Shown here piece after piece: positions 27,913 through 36,969 of a DNA stretch of 64,000 nt. The notes beneath the pieces are model-generated. The model saw only the letters and a program-made list of their open reading frames with translations, was not told where the DNA came from and searched no databases. Source of the DNA: Micropruina glycogenica (GTDB lineage: Bacteria; Actinomycetota; Actinomycetes; Propionibacteriales; Propionibacteriaceae); assembly GCF_039524395.1 (NCBI RefSeq), contig NZ_BAAAGO010000018.1; one strand, 5' to 3'. The position numbers were made by a program, and so were the translations under genes. Every line of letters begins with the position of its first letter. Position 1 is the first letter of the stretch.

Positions 27913-29316
27913 TCAGGCCCCGGGGTCGAGCGCCAGCAGATCGTCCATGGTTTCGCGCCGCAGCAGCGTGCTGAGGTGGCCGTCGCGCACGGCGACCACG
28001 GGCGGGCGCGGAACGTGATTGTAGTTGCTCGCCATCGACCGGCTGTACGCGCCGGCCGCGGGCACCGCGATCAGGTCGCCGGGGCCGACGTCGTCGGGCA
28101 GAAACTCGTCCCTGACCAGAATGTCGCCGCCCTCGCAGTGCTTGCCGACCACGCGCGACAGCACCGGACCGCCCTCGCCGGCCCGATTGGCCAGGGTGGC
28201 GGAATACTCGGCGGCGTAGAGGGCCGGACGAATGTTGTCGCTCATGCCCCCGTCGACCGCCACGTAGCGCCGGCTCTGGCCCGAACCGATGTCGACCGTC
28301 TTCACCGTGCCGACGGTGTAGATGGCGGTGCCGGGCGGGCCGCAGATGGCACGTCCGGGTTCGATCGACATGCGCGGCACCGGCAACCCGAAGCCGCGAC
28401 ACTCGTGCTCGACGATCAAGCGCAGCCCGGCGGCCAGCTCGGCGGGCGTGGCCGGGGTGTCTTCCTTGATGTAGCTGATGCCGAAGCCGCCGCCGAGATC
28501 GAGGTCGGCCAGCGTGACGCCGGTGGCCTCGTGAAACTGCGCCATCAGCTTCAGCGTGCGGCGCGCAGCCACCTCGAACCCGTTGGTGTCGAAGATCTGC
28601 GAGCCGATGTGGCTGTGAATGCCCTTCAGGTCGATGTAGGGGCTGTGATGGCTGCGCACCATGGCCACCAGTGCCGCCCCGCCGTTGATCGAGAAGCCGA
28701 ACTTCTGGTCTTCGTGCGCGGTGGCGATGTACTCGTGGGTGTGCGCCTCGACGCCGGTGGTCACCCGGATCATCACCTCGGCCACCGTGCCCAGTTCGGC
28801 GCAGAGCTGCTCCAGCCGGGTGATTTCGTGCGACGAGTCGACGATGATGCGGCCCACCCCGGCGCTGAGGCCGGCGCGCAGTTCGTCCACGCTCTTGTTG
28901 TTGCCGTGCATGCCGATGCGGGCGGGGGTCATGCCGCCGCGCAGGGCGACGGCCAGTTCGCCGCCCGAGCAGACGTCGAGCCCCAGGCCCTCCTCGGCGA
29001 TCCAGCGGGCCACCGTGGTGCACAGAAACGACTTGCCGGCGTAGAACACGTCCCAGCCGGCGAAGGCGTCGCGCCACTCGCGGGCCCGGGTGCGAAAGTC
29101 GTCCTCGTCGATCACGTAGACCGGGCTGCCCATCTCGGCGACGATCGAGGCGGCGGTGCGGCCGGCGATCTCGACTTCACCATCGGCGTTACGAAAGGCG
29201 TTCTTGCTCCACACGGCCGCGGTCAGGGCGTTCACGTCGTCGGGACGGGTCAGCCACAGCGGCGCGGGCGAGGTCGCGTCGGCGTGAATCGAGCCGGCGA
29301 CGTGCATGTGGGTCAT
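27913..29316 (-). CDS. lysA: Diaminopimelate decarboxylase
   Basis: PLP enzyme that makes L-lysine from meso-diaminopimelate, 467 residues. The PLP Lys is in FYAGKSFLC. HSHIGSQIF, DLGGGFGISY and the C-terminal barrel motif CEGGDIL with the catalytic Cys are present. The ATG at 29316 is preferred over an upstream ATG 14 codons earlier, which adds nothing conserved. lysA-hom is the normal actinobacterial order. argS, usually just upstream, is absent here. Confidence 0.95.
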   Translation of the reverse strand: MTHMHVAGSIHADATSPAPLWLTRPDDVNALTAAVWSKNAFRNADGEVEIAGRTAASIVAEMGSPVYVIDEDDFRTRAREWRDAFAGWDVFYAGKSFLCTTVARWIAEEGLGLDVCSGGELAVALRGGMTPARIGMHGNNKSVDELRAGLSAGVGRIIVDSSHEITRLEQLCAELGTVAEVMIRVTTGVEAHTHEYIATAHEDQKFGFSINGGAALVAMVRSHHSPYIDLKGIHSHIGSQIFDTNGFEVAARRTLKLMAQFHEATGVTLADLDLGGGFGISYIKEDTPATPAELAAGLRLIVEHECRGFGLPVPRMSIEPGRAICGPPGTAIYTVGTVKTVDIGSGQSRRYVAVDGGMSDNIRPALYAAEYSATLANRAGEGGPVLSRVVGKHCEGGDILVRDEFLPDDVGPGDLIAVPAAGAYSRSMASNYNHVPRPPVVAVRDGHLSTLLRRETMDDLLALDPGA

Positions 29317-29373
29317 GAGGCACCACTGTGCCAGAGCGGCGCCTGTGGCACGGCCCACTCCCGGCGGCTGGGA

Positions 29374-29889
29374 TCACCCGCTGGTGACGTCGAGATGAAG
29401 CGTGTGTGTGACAGTGGCCAGCTTCAGCGCGACGGGGTTGGCGACCTTCGTGCCGTCCGCCTCGACGGCGACGGTTCCGCAGGAGGCACCGAGGCATTTC
29501 GCGTCGAACCGCACCCCCCACAACGTGAAGAACTGGCCGAGGGTGACGGTGTCGGCGCCCCGGCCTTCGAGCCACACCACCCCGGAGTCGTCGTGGGTGT
29601 GCGCCGGCCCCTGAAGCGCGCGGGGGCGGTCCATGCCGATGTAGGGCACCAGTGCCACTGGGGTGCCGTCGATCGCGATGGTGAGGGTGAATCGGCGCTG
29701 GCCGCTGGTGTCGTCGAGCCGGGACGGCTCCAGGCCGGCGGCCTGAATCTGCGCCAGCCCGTCACGTGGCGCCGGCCACGGTGGCGCCGAGTCGCGCAGC
29801 ACGGCCGGGCCGGGTGCAGTCGACTGGCTGGTGCACCCGATCAGGGTCACGGTCACGAGCAGCGACGACAGCGCTCGCAGTACCCGCAT
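29374..29889 (-). CDS. Putative lipoprotein of unknown function
   Basis: A 171-residue protein with an N-terminal lipoprotein signal peptide (MRVLRALSSLLVTVTLIGC, Cys 19 being the lipidation site). A short linker leads to a beta-rich domain with a His-containing segment (GPAHTHDDSGVVWLEG) and two Cys (CLGASCG) that may form a disulfide. It resembles no enzyme I can name. The ATG at 29889 has TAGGGT ending 7 nt upstream, so it is likely leaderless. It lies 57 nt upstream of lysA in the same direction. Confidence 0.75.
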   Translation of the reverse strand: MRVLRALSSLLVTVTLIGCTSQSTAPGPAVLRDSAPPWPAPRDGLAQIQAAGLEPSRLDDTSGQRRFTLTIAIDGTPVALVPYIGMDRPRALQGPAHTHDDSGVVWLEGRGADTVTLGQFFTLWGVRFDAKCLGASCGTVAVEADGTKVANPVALKLATVTHTLHLDVTSG

Positions 29890-29896
29890 GGCTCGA

Positions 29897-29902
29897 ACCC
29901 TA
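29897..29902 (-). promoter_or_regulatory. Leaderless -10 element (TAGGGT)
   Basis: On the minus strand TAGGGT ends 7 nt before the ATG at 29889 of the lipoprotein gene. Confidence 0.5.
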
Positions 29903-29969
29903 CTCGCCGGCATGCCGTGCAGATGCGCAAAGCAGGCCGTCCGCGAGACCGACGGTTCGCATGGCGCTT

Positions 29970-30002
29970 GGCGCGAGTTAGGAACCGTCCCCAACTCGCG
30001 CC
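29970..30002. repeat. GGAACCGTCCCC core flanked by perfect 10-bp inverted arms
   Basis: GGCGCGAGTT (29970-29979) and AACTCGCGCC (29993-30002) pair perfectly around the core at 29981-29992. This is the cleanest example in the window of a constant core with variable pairing flanks. Confidence 0.8.
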
Positions 30003-30065
30003 ACTTCGCGATTCGATGCGGCCGGAGGCCATGCGGTACAGTCAGTGGCCGGTCCGGTGACCCGG

Positions 30066-30137
30066 GCCCCCGTAGCTCAGGGGATAGAGCGCCGCCCTCC
30101 GGAGGCGGGTGCGCAGGTTCGAATCCTGCCGGGGGCG
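30066..30137 (+). tRNA. tRNA-Arg (anticodon CCG)
   Basis: A full cloverleaf can be drawn: acceptor GCCCCCG with CGGGGGC, D-arm GCTC-AGGGGATA-GAGC, anticodon stem CCGCC/GGCGG around the loop CTCCGGA (anticodon CCG, reading CGG), and T-arm CAGG-TTCGAAT-CCTG. The discriminator is G at 30137 and the 3' CCA is not encoded. A strong terminator follows 7 nt later. Confidence 0.95.
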
Positions 30138-30144
30138 CAGAAGA

Positions 30145-30181
30145 AAAGGCCCAGTCGAACGATGTGTTCGACTGGGCCTTT
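30145..30181. terminator. Intrinsic terminator after tRNA-Arg, probably bidirectional
   Basis: AAAGGCCCAGTCGAAC (30145-30160) and GTTCGACTGGGCCTTT (30166-30181) form a perfect 16-bp stem with a 5-nt loop. The A-run on one side and T-run on the other let it stop both tRNA-Arg and the convergent VOC gene. Confidence 0.85.
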
Positions 30182-30210
30182 GGCGTCGTGTTGCGGCCCC
30201 TGATTCCGAC

Positions 30211-30588
30211 TCAACCCCAGTTGGCCGCCTTGGTCAGGCAGAACGGGTGGCCGTCGGGGTCACGCAGCACCACCCAGTCCTCGGACGGCTGCTCGCTGGG
30301 CTTGGTGGCACCCAGCTCGAGCAGCTTCGCTTCAGCCTCGGCCAGATCGTCCACCGCCAGGTCGAAGTGGAACTGCTTGGTGCCGGAGGTGTTCGGCCAG
30401 CCGGGCGCCTTCCAGCCCTCGACGCGGCCGAAGCCGATGCGCCGGTCGCCCTTGGTGACCATGCCGTAGTTCTCGTCGGAGTAGCTGTTCTGCCACCCCA
30501 GCGCAGCGGCCCAGAACGCCGCCTCGGCTGCCGGGTCTGCGCAGTCGATGGTGACCATGGCCAATGTTGCTGGTGCTGACTCGGACAT
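30211..30588 (-). CDS. VOC (glyoxalase-like) family protein
   Basis: A 125-residue single-chain protein of the vicinal oxygen chelate superfamily with two beta-alpha-beta-beta-beta modules (MVTIDCADPAAEAAFWAAAL and FHFDLAVDDLAEAEAKLLEL, ending in VVLRDPDGHPFCL). Such proteins include glyoxalases, dioxygenases and resistance proteins. Its substrate cannot be named. GAGGAG lies ahead of the ATG. It is convergent with tRNA-Arg and divergent from kgd. Confidence 0.88.
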   Translation of the reverse strand: MSESAPATLAMVTIDCADPAAEAAFWAAALGWQNSYSDENYGMVTKGDRRIGFGRVEGWKAPGWPNTSGTKQFHFDLAVDDLAEAEAKLLELGATKPSEQPSEDWVVLRDPDGHPFCLTKAANWG

Positions 30589-30820
30589 TGCCGCTCCTCG
30601 CTGTGGTTTGTCGTCTCGTTGTCATGCTGCCTCGGACGGCCCGAGAGGGTCTTGTACAAAGGCGACAGCGTGAAACCCAGTGTGGCTCTACGCCGTCGGC
30701 GAAACACTGACCAGTCGGCCCAGCCACCGGCATGGCCGGTTTCGCCTCACCGGCTCGCTGAGTAGCATCAAAGCGGCAACAGGCGTCGCGGCCTGTGCAG
30801 GTAACGGGAAGAAGGCGATC

Positions 30821-33800
30821 GTGGCTCTCGCGCACGAGAATCTGACGACGGACAAGCCATCGACTGATGAATTTGGTGCCAACGACTGGCTCATCGACGA
30901 GATGTACCAGGCGTACCAGAGCGATCCGAACTCGGTGGACGACCGTTGGCAGCAGTTCTTCGCCGAGCGCGGCGCAGGCTCTTCCGCCGCCGATGGTGGC
31001 TCCGTGTCCGATGACGCGTGGGAGGTCAAGGCCGAGCCCGCGAAGCCGTCCACACCGGCAGCTTCGCAACCGCCGGCCGAGACGGCCCCGGAGCCGACAC
31101 CTGAGCCGGTGCAGTCGTCGCCGAAGCCGTCAGCCGAGCCGACCAGCAAGCCCACTGCCGACGAGAAGCCTCAGCAGCAAGAGGGGGCCAAGAATCAACC
31201 CGCCCCCTCCAAGTCCCACGACTCCTACAGCGTGGTCGCCGAGCGTGGTCCGCGGCCCGCCCGTCCTCGCCCTGCGCCGGCCCCTGCGAACGGCTCCGCC
31301 GCGCCGACCGCCACCGTCGAGTCGTCGGCCACCGCCGGTCACGATGCGGCACCCGAGTCGCCGGGCACCGGCATGGGCCTGTCGGCCAACCGGCCCAGTC
31401 TGGTTGTGCGCAAAGAGCAGGCCAGCGAGCCCACCCGGGTGCAGCTCAAGGGCGCGCCCATGCGAACCGCACGCAACATGGACGCCTCGCTGGCCATGCC
31501 GACGGCCACCTCGGTGCGCAACGTGCCGATGAAGCTCGCCATCGACCAGCGGCTGATGGTGAACGCCCATCTGGCCAGGTCGACCGGCGGCAAGATCTCG
31601 TTCACGCACCTCATCGGCTACGCGATGATCCAGGCGCTCAAGCAGGTGCCGGCGATGAACAACGCCTACGAAGAGGCCGACGGCAAGCCGTTTCTGGTCG
31701 AGCCCAACACGATCAACCTGGGCCTGGCGATCGACCTTCCCACCAAGGACGGCGGTCGCCAGCTGCTGGTGCCCAACATCAAGGGCTGCGAGCAACTCAA
31801 CTTCGGCCAGTTCTGGGCCGCCTACGAGGCAGTCGTGCGCAAGGCCCGCCAGGGCAAGCTCGAGGTGTCGGACTTTCAGGGCACCACCGCCACGCTGACC
31901 AACCCCGGCGGCATCGGCACCAGCCATTCGGTGCCGCGCCTCATGGCCGGCCAGGGCCTCATTCTGGGCGTCGGCTCGATCGACTACCCGCCCGAGTTTC
32001 AGGGCGCCTCGCTGCGCCGCATCACCGAGGCGGGGGTGTCGAAGGTCACCACGCTGACCTCGACCTACGACCACCGCATCATTCAGGGCGCCCAGTCGGG
32101 CGAGTTCCTCAAGGTCATTCACGAACTGCTGCTGGGCAAGCACGGCTTCTACGACGAGATCTTCGCCTCGCTGCGCATTCCCTACGCGCCGATCCGGTGG
32201 GCGCAAGACGTCAGCGCCGAACGTCCGGGGCAGATTCCCAAGTCGGCCCGGGTGTTCTCGCTGATCGCCGCCTACCGGCAGCACGGGCACCTGATGGCCG
32301 ACATCGACCCGCTCGAATACCGGCAGCGCTCGCACCCCGAGCTCACGCTGGAGTATCACGGGCTCACGCTGTGGGATCTGGACCGCGAGTTTCCGGTGGG
32401 CAACTTCGGCGGCCACGACGGCGAGGTCATGACGCTGCGCGACATTCTGGCCACCCTGCGCGGCTCGTACTGCCGCAGTGTGGGCATCGAATACATGCAC
32501 ATTCAAGACAACGAGCAGCGCGCCTGGATTCAACGCCGCGTCGAGGTGCCGCACGCACCCTGGCCGCGCGAAGAACACCTGCGCATTCTCGACCGGCTCA
32601 ACGAGGCCGAGATCTTCGAGACCTTTCTGCAGACCAAGTTCGTCGGCCAGAAACGGTTCAGCCTCGAGGGTGGCGAGTCGACCATCGTGTTGTTGGACGA
32701 GCTGTGCGACGCCGCAGCCAACTCCGGCCTCGACGAGGTGTGCATCGGCATGCCGCACCGCGGTCGGCTCAACGTGCTGGCCAACATCGTGGGCAAGAGC
32801 TACGGCCAGATCTTCAAGGAGTTCGAGGGCAGCGTCGACCCGCGCAACGCCCAGGGCACCGGCGACGTGAAGTACCACCTGGGCGCCGAGGGCCAGTTCA
32901 CCGCCCTGTCGGGCAAGACGATCAAGACCTCCGTGGCCGCGAACCCGTCGCATCTCGAAGCGGTCGACCCGGTGCTCGAAGGCATCGCGCGGGCCAAGCT
33001 CGACCAGTTGGCCGCCGCCGAGGGCTTTCCGGTGCTGCCGATTCTGCTGCACGGCGACGCGTCGTTCGCCGGTCAGGGCGTGGTGTACGAAACGTTGCAG
33101 ATGAGCCAACTGCGGCCCTACAAGACCGGCGGCACCGTCCACGTCGTGGTGAACAACCAGGTCGGGTTCACCACCTCGCCGTACGATTCGCGCACCTCGG
33201 TGTATTGCACCGATGTGGCCAAGGCCATTCAGTCGCCGATCTTTCACATCAACGGCGACGACCCCGAGGCCGTCGCCCGCATCGCGCAACTCGCCTTCCA
33301 ATACCGGCAGCGGTTCAACAAAGACGTCGTGCTCGACGTGGTGTGCTACCGCCGGCGCGGGCACAACGAGGGCGACGACCCCAGCTTCACCCAGCCGCGC
33401 ATGTACGACCTGATCGAACAGAAGCGCAGTGTGCGCAAGCTGTACACCGAGGCCCTGATCGGCCGCGGCGACATCAGCACCGAAGACGCCGAAGCCGTGC
33501 TGACCCGGTTCCGTGACGGTCTGGAGAGTGTGTTCAAGAAGGCGCGCGAAGACGCCGAGGCCGACGACTCGTACCGCCGGGTGCCCTACTACCCGCCGAA
33601 GCTCGGCAAAACCCAGGGCACCACCATCTCGGCCGAGACCATGGCGAAGGTGGCCCGGGCGCACGTCACGTTCCCCGAGGGATTCGCCGTGCACCCCAAG
33701 GTGCTGCCGCAACTCGAGCGGCGCGCCGACGGCATCGTCAACGGCCCGATCGACTGGGCCACCGCTGAGCTACTCGCCTTCGGCTCGCTGCTGATGGAGG

Positions 33801-34795
33801 GCCGTCCAGTGCGACTGGTCGGGCAGGACTCGCGGCGCGGCACGTTCGTGCAGCGGTTCGCCGCCGTGATCGACCGCGAAACCGCCGAGGGCTACGTGCC
33901 GCTCAACCACCTTTCCGACAACCAGGGCATGTTTCACGTGTACGACTCGCTGCTCAGCGAGTACGCGTCGATGGGCTTCGAGTACGGCTACTCGGTGGCC
34001 GCGCCCGACGCTCTGGTGTGCTGGGAGGCGCAGTTCGGCGACTTCGCGAACGGCGCCCAGACCATCGTTGATGAGTTCATCAGCTCGGGCAACGCCAAGT
34101 GGACCCAGAAGTCGGGCGTGGTGCTGCTGCTTCCCCACGGCTACGAGGGTCAGGGCCCCGACCACAGCTCGATGCGCATCGAGCGGTGGCTGCAGCTGTG
34201 CCACGAAGGCGCTCTGGCGGTCTGCCAGCCGTCCACCCCGGCCAGCTACTTCCATCTGCTGCGCACCCACGCCTACGTGAACTGGCACAGGCCGGTGGTG
34301 ATCGCCACGCCCAAGTCGATGCTGCGCAACAAGCAGGCCGTCTCTCAGCCCAGCGACTTCACCCAGGGACGTTGGCAGCCGGCGATGGGCGACCCCACCA
34401 TCACCGACCCGTCCAAGGTCGACCGCATTCTGATCTGTTCGGGCAAGCTGCGCTGGGACCTGATGACCGCCCGGCACGAAGCGGGGCTCGACGACAAGGT
34501 GGCGATTCTCTCGCTCGAGCGGCTGTACCCGCTGCCGGCCAAAGAGCTCGCGGCGCTGCTGGGCGAACTGCCCAAGACCGCACAGGTGCGCTACGTGCAG
34601 GACGAGCCCGAGAACCAGGGCGCCTGGTGGTTCATGGCCCAGCATCTGCCCGAGGCCGTGGCAGCGTTCCTGCCCGGCTACGAGTTGCGCATGACGCCGG
34701 TGACCCGGCCGGCCGCATCGGCCCCGTCGGTGGGGTCGATGAAGGTGCACCGCGCGCAGCAGGACACCCTGTTGGAGTCGGCCCTGGCCGACTGA
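30821..34795 (+). CDS. kgd: Multifunctional 2-oxoglutarate dehydrogenase E1/E2 (Kgd)
   Basis: The actinobacterial fused E1o-E2o subunit that decarboxylates 2-oxoglutarate in the TCA cycle and can make succinyl-CoA with E2p and E3. The 1324 residues start with the short E1 N-terminal helix (NDWLIDEMYQAYQSDP), followed by a Pro/Ala/Glu/Lys-rich linker to about 210. An acyltransferase domain covers about 213-445, with catalytic His418 in YDHRII and no lipoyl domain. The thiamine-diphosphate E1 region follows to the end. The GTG at 30821 with GAAGG upstream begins the conserved part. It is about 90 residues longer than mycobacterial Kgd, mostly linker. Confidence 0.96.
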   Translation: MALAHENLTTDKPSTDEFGANDWLIDEMYQAYQSDPNSVDDRWQQFFAERGAGSSAADGGSVSDDAWEVKAEPAKPSTPAASQPPAETAPEPTPEPVQSSPKPSAEPTSKPTADEKPQQQEGAKNQPAPSKSHDSYSVVAERGPRPARPRPAPAPANGSAAPTATVESSATAGHDAAPESPGTGMGLSANRPSLVVRKEQASEPTRVQLKGAPMRTARNMDASLAMPTATSVRNVPMKLAIDQRLMVNAHLARSTGGKISFTHLIGYAMIQALKQVPAMNNAYEEADGKPFLVEPNTINLGLAIDLPTKDGGRQLLVPNIKGCEQLNFGQFWAAYEAVVRKARQGKLEVSDFQGTTATLTNPGGIGTSHSVPRLMAGQGLILGVGSIDYPPEFQGASLRRITEAGVSKVTTLTSTYDHRIIQGAQSGEFLKVIHELLLGKHGFYDEIFASLRIPYAPIRWAQDVSAERPGQIPKSARVFSLIAAYRQHGHLMADIDPLEYRQRSHPELTLEYHGLTLWDLDREFPVGNFGGHDGEVMTLRDILATLRGSYCRSVGIEYMHIQDNEQRAWIQRRVEVPHAPWPREEHLRILDRLNEAEIFETFLQTKFVGQKRFSLEGGESTIVLLDELCDAAANSGLDEVCIGMPHRGRLNVLANIVGKSYGQIFKEFEGSVDPRNAQGTGDVKYHLGAEGQFTALSGKTIKTSVAANPSHLEAVDPVLEGIARAKLDQLAAAEGFPVLPILLHGDASFAGQGVVYETLQMSQLRPYKTGGTVHVVVNNQVGFTTSPYDSRTSVYCTDVAKAIQSPIFHINGDDPEAVARIAQLAFQYRQRFNKDVVLDVVCYRRRGHNEGDDPSFTQPRMYDLIEQKRSVRKLYTEALIGRGDISTEDAEAVLTRFRDGLESVFKKAREDAEADDSYRRVPYYPPKLGKTQGTTISAETMAKVARAHVTFPEGFAVHPKVLPQLERRADGIVNGPIDWATAELLAFGSLLMEGRPVRLVGQDSRRGTFVQRFAAVIDRETAEGYVPLNHLSDNQGMFHVYDSLLSEYASMGFEYGYSVAAPDALVCWEAQFGDFANGAQTIVDEFISSGNAKWTQKSGVVLLLPHGYEGQGPDHSSMRIERWLQLCHEGALAVCQPSTPASYFHLLRTHAYVNWHRPVVIATPKSMLRNKQAVSQPSDFTQGRWQPAMGDPTITDPSKVDRILICSGKLRWDLMTARHEAGLDDKVAILSLERLYPLPAKELAALLGELPKTAQVRYVQDEPENQGAWWFMAQHLPEAVAAFLPGYELRMTPVTRPAASAPSVGSMKVHRAQQDTLLESALAD

Positions 34796-34907
34796 CGACT
34801 CGCCGTTGACGGGGTCGATTCGGCAGCGTCGGCCCCAGTGAGGGCGGTACTCTACCCGCGTCAACCCCGCTGCAGAACGCGGCCCCGTGCTTTCGATGAG
34901 GAGAACC

Positions 34908-36056
34908 ATGACCCTGGACCTTGCGGTGCTCGACGCGTACCAGACCATGACTGGGGCGGCGCCCGAAGGCATTTGGCGGGCACCCGGACGAATCAACCTG
35001 ATCGGTGAGCACACCGACTACAACGACGGCTTCGTGATGCCCTTCGCCCTGCCCCAGGCGGCCTATCTGGCCGCCGGCCGGCGCGACGACGGCGTGATCA
35101 GAATCGTCTCGGTCGACCTCGGTGAGCAGTTCGAGACCACGCTGGGGGCGCTCGCACCCAACAACGACGGCTGGCACGCCTACCTTGGCGGGGTGTTCTG
35201 GGCGCTGCGCGAAGCCGGCTACCAGGTCGGCGGTGCCGACCTGGCTCTGGCCTCGGACGTGCCGATCGGGGCCGGATTGTCGTCGTCGGCCGCCATCGAA
35301 TGCGTGCTGGTCGAAGCGCTGAACGACCTGTACGACCTGGGCATCGCGCCGATGGACCGCGCAAAGCTCGCCCGGCGCACCGAGAACGCCTACGTGGGTG
35401 CACCGACCGGCCTGATGGACCAGGCGGCGTCCACGCTCTGCACCGAGGGGCACGCGCTGTTTCTCGACTGCCGCTCGCTCGAGGTGGAGCAGGTGCCGCT
35501 CGACCTGGCCGCGCACGGCCAGGCGATTCTGGTGGTCGACACCCTCACCCGGCACAGCCACGCCGACGGCGAGTACGCGACGCGACGCGCCGATTGTGAA
35601 CAGGCGGCGCGTCTGCTCGGCGTGCCCGCCCTGCGTGACGTGGCCGTGGACGGTCTCGCCGAACGGCTGGCGAGCCTCGGTGACGAACGACTGGTGCGCA
35701 GGGCGCGGCACGTGGTGACCGAGGACCAGCGGGTGCTCGACGCCTGCGCGGCTCTGCGGGCCGATGATCTGCCCCGACTGGGCGAACTGATGACGGCGTC
35801 GCACGTATCGATGCGCGACGACTACGAGATCACTGAGGAGTCGGTCGACCAGGCCGTCGAGGTCGCGTTGGCCAACGGAGCGCTCGGTGCGCGCATGACG
35901 GGGGGCGGCTTCGGCGGCTGCGTGCTGGCGCTCGCGTCGCTCGACGACGTCGACACGATCGCCGAGGCGGTGACTAGGGAGTTCGCTCGGAGCGGCCGAG
36001 ACGCCCCAGCCACCTTCGTGGCCCGCCCGGCGGCCGGGGCCGGTCGGCTGAGCTGA
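34908..36056 (+). CDS. galK: Galactokinase
   Basis: Phosphorylates alpha-D-galactose at C1 in the Leloir pathway. The 382 residues have the galactokinase signature GRINLIGEHTDYNDG (27-41), the ATP-binding glycine/serine loop PIGAGLSSSAA and the third GHMP motif GGGFGGCVLAL. The ATG at 34908 has GAGGAG 5 nt upstream. No other gal genes are adjacent. The last 83 nt overlap a convergent membrane protein gene. Confidence 0.95.
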   Translation: MTLDLAVLDAYQTMTGAAPEGIWRAPGRINLIGEHTDYNDGFVMPFALPQAAYLAAGRRDDGVIRIVSVDLGEQFETTLGALAPNNDGWHAYLGGVFWALREAGYQVGGADLALASDVPIGAGLSSSAAIECVLVEALNDLYDLGIAPMDRAKLARRTENAYVGAPTGLMDQAASTLCTEGHALFLDCRSLEVEQVPLDLAAHGQAILVVDTLTRHSHADGEYATRRADCEQAARLLGVPALRDVAVDGLAERLASLGDERLVRRARHVVTEDQRVLDACAALRADDLPRLGELMTASHVSMRDDYEITEESVDQAVEVALANGALGARMTGGGFGGCVLALASLDDVDTIAEAVTREFARSGRDAPATFVARPAAGAGRLS

Positions 36057-36408
36057 CGCCGGCCTGCAATGCGCGGGTGGTGCTGGGCAGTACGGCACCC
36101 ACCACGCCGGCGAGGCACACCGCGACCAGCGGCCACAGCCACACCTGTTCGGCCAGGTATTCACCGAAGCCGAAGCCCGCCATCAGGGTGAAAGCGACCA
36201 GCGCGCCGCGCGCCCACATGCGCAGGTGCCACACGCCGACCGCCGAGGCGATCAGCAGCAGCCCGTACGCGGCCAGCAACAGACCGATCTGCAGGCTGAA
36301 CACCCCGTGACCGGCCGTGGCGCTGATGCCCGCGAACACCAGAAACACCAGCCCAAGCAGGGTGGTGCTGGCACAGGCCACGACCAGGCCGATGGGACGG
36401 TTGCGCAC
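35974..36408 (-). CDS. Small four-helix membrane protein
   Basis: 144 residues with four hydrophobic helices (about 9-28, 36-56, 64-84, 90-108) and a basic, Pro/Arg-rich cytoplasmic tail. I do not recognise a named family. The GTG at 36408 lies 6 nt after TAGGGT on the minus strand, which suggests a leaderless transcript. Its 3' end overlaps galK by 83 nt, so the tail-coding part is antisense to the galK end. Confidence 0.7.
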   Translation of the reverse strand: MRNRPIGLVVACASTTLLGLVFLVFAGISATAGHGVFSLQIGLLLAAYGLLLIASAVGVWHLRMWARGALVAFTLMAGFGFGEYLAEQVWLWPLVAVCLAGVVGAVLPSTTRALQAGVSSADRPRPPGGPRRWLGRLGRSERTP

Positions 36409-36414
36409 AGACCC

Positions 36415-36420
36415 ACCCTA
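36415..36420 (-). promoter_or_regulatory. Possible leaderless -10 element (TAGGGT)
   Basis: On the minus strand TAGGGT ends 6 nt before the GTG at 36408 of the small membrane protein gene. Confidence 0.4.
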
Positions 36421-36516
36421 GTGCCGCCGCACACCTGTGCCCGGACGGGAATACCGGTGCCGATCCGTTCATTTAGTGATTGGCATCTTGTCGTGGTCGG
36501 CATTGCCTTGCCACGC

Positions 36517-36522
36517 TATAGT
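36517..36522 (+). promoter_or_regulatory. Probable -10 box (TATAGT) of whiB1
   Basis: TATAGT lies 82 nt before the whiB1 ATG in a comparatively AT-rich stretch. No convincing -35 at the standard distance is seen. It implies a leader of about 75 nt. Confidence 0.45.
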
Positions 36523-36604
36523 CGTAAAGTTGTGCGCTGCCGGTCAGGCGGCGCTCCCGCCCTGTCGGGCACCTGATCTTCCACGTGAAGGAGTTGGAAA
36601 CCGC

Positions 36605-36856
36605 ATGGATTGGCGCCACCGCGCTGCCTGCCTCACCGAGGACCCGGAGCTGTTCTTCCCCGTCGGCAACACCGGTCCGGCCCTGATGCAGATTCAGGAA
36701 GCCAAGAAGGTGTGCAAGCGCTGCGACGTCCGCGAAGCCTGCCTGCAGTGGGCCTTGGACGCCGGGCAGGACCACGGGGTATGGGGCGGCCTGAGCGAAG
36801 ACGAACGTCGGGCGCTGAAGCGCCGGGCCGCCCGCTCGCGCGTGCGGGCCAGCTGA
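36605..36856 (+). CDS. whiB1: WhiB1-type iron-sulfur transcription factor
   Basis: An 83-residue Wbl protein. Cys9, Cys37, Cys40 and Cys46 bind a [4Fe-4S] cluster, and GVWGG at 58-62 followed by a basic ERRALKRRAARSR tail forms the DNA-contacting end. Length and sequence (MDWRHRAACL, FFPVGNTGPAL) match WhiB1, an essential NO-sensitive regulator that partners with the main sigma factor. AGGAG lies ahead of the ATG. Position next to pdtaS, rshA and sigH is as in mycobacteria. Confidence 0.95.
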   Translation: MDWRHRAACLTEDPELFFPVGNTGPALMQIQEAKKVCKRCDVREACLQWALDAGQDHGVWGGLSEDERRALKRRAARSRVRAS

Positions 36857-36907
36857 ACGCAGCCCTCACCGGGGTCGTCCATCGTGCACCGCCATCCGGC
36901 GGCACTC

Positions 36908-36933
36908 GTCATCCCGGCGAACGCCGGGATCTC
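36908..36933. repeat. Single REP-like palindrome
   Basis: GTCATCCCGGCG-aa-CGCCGGGATCTC, one copy of the CCGGCG palindrome family, lies between the convergent whiB1 and pdtaS genes. Confidence 0.75.
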
Positions 36934-36969
36934 TCCCCCCTCCCCCCGGTCAAGGCGAACGAGCGCCTG

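Noticed and set aside
30066..30137. tRNA-Arg as an integration (att) site.
   Set aside because: No duplicate of the tRNA 3' end and no integrase gene are seen in the flanking sequence.
31130..33712. 860-codon minus-strand open frame opposite kgd.
   Set aside because: It is antisense to the well-conserved kgd coding sequence with no recognisable domain; an artefact of GC-rich third positions.
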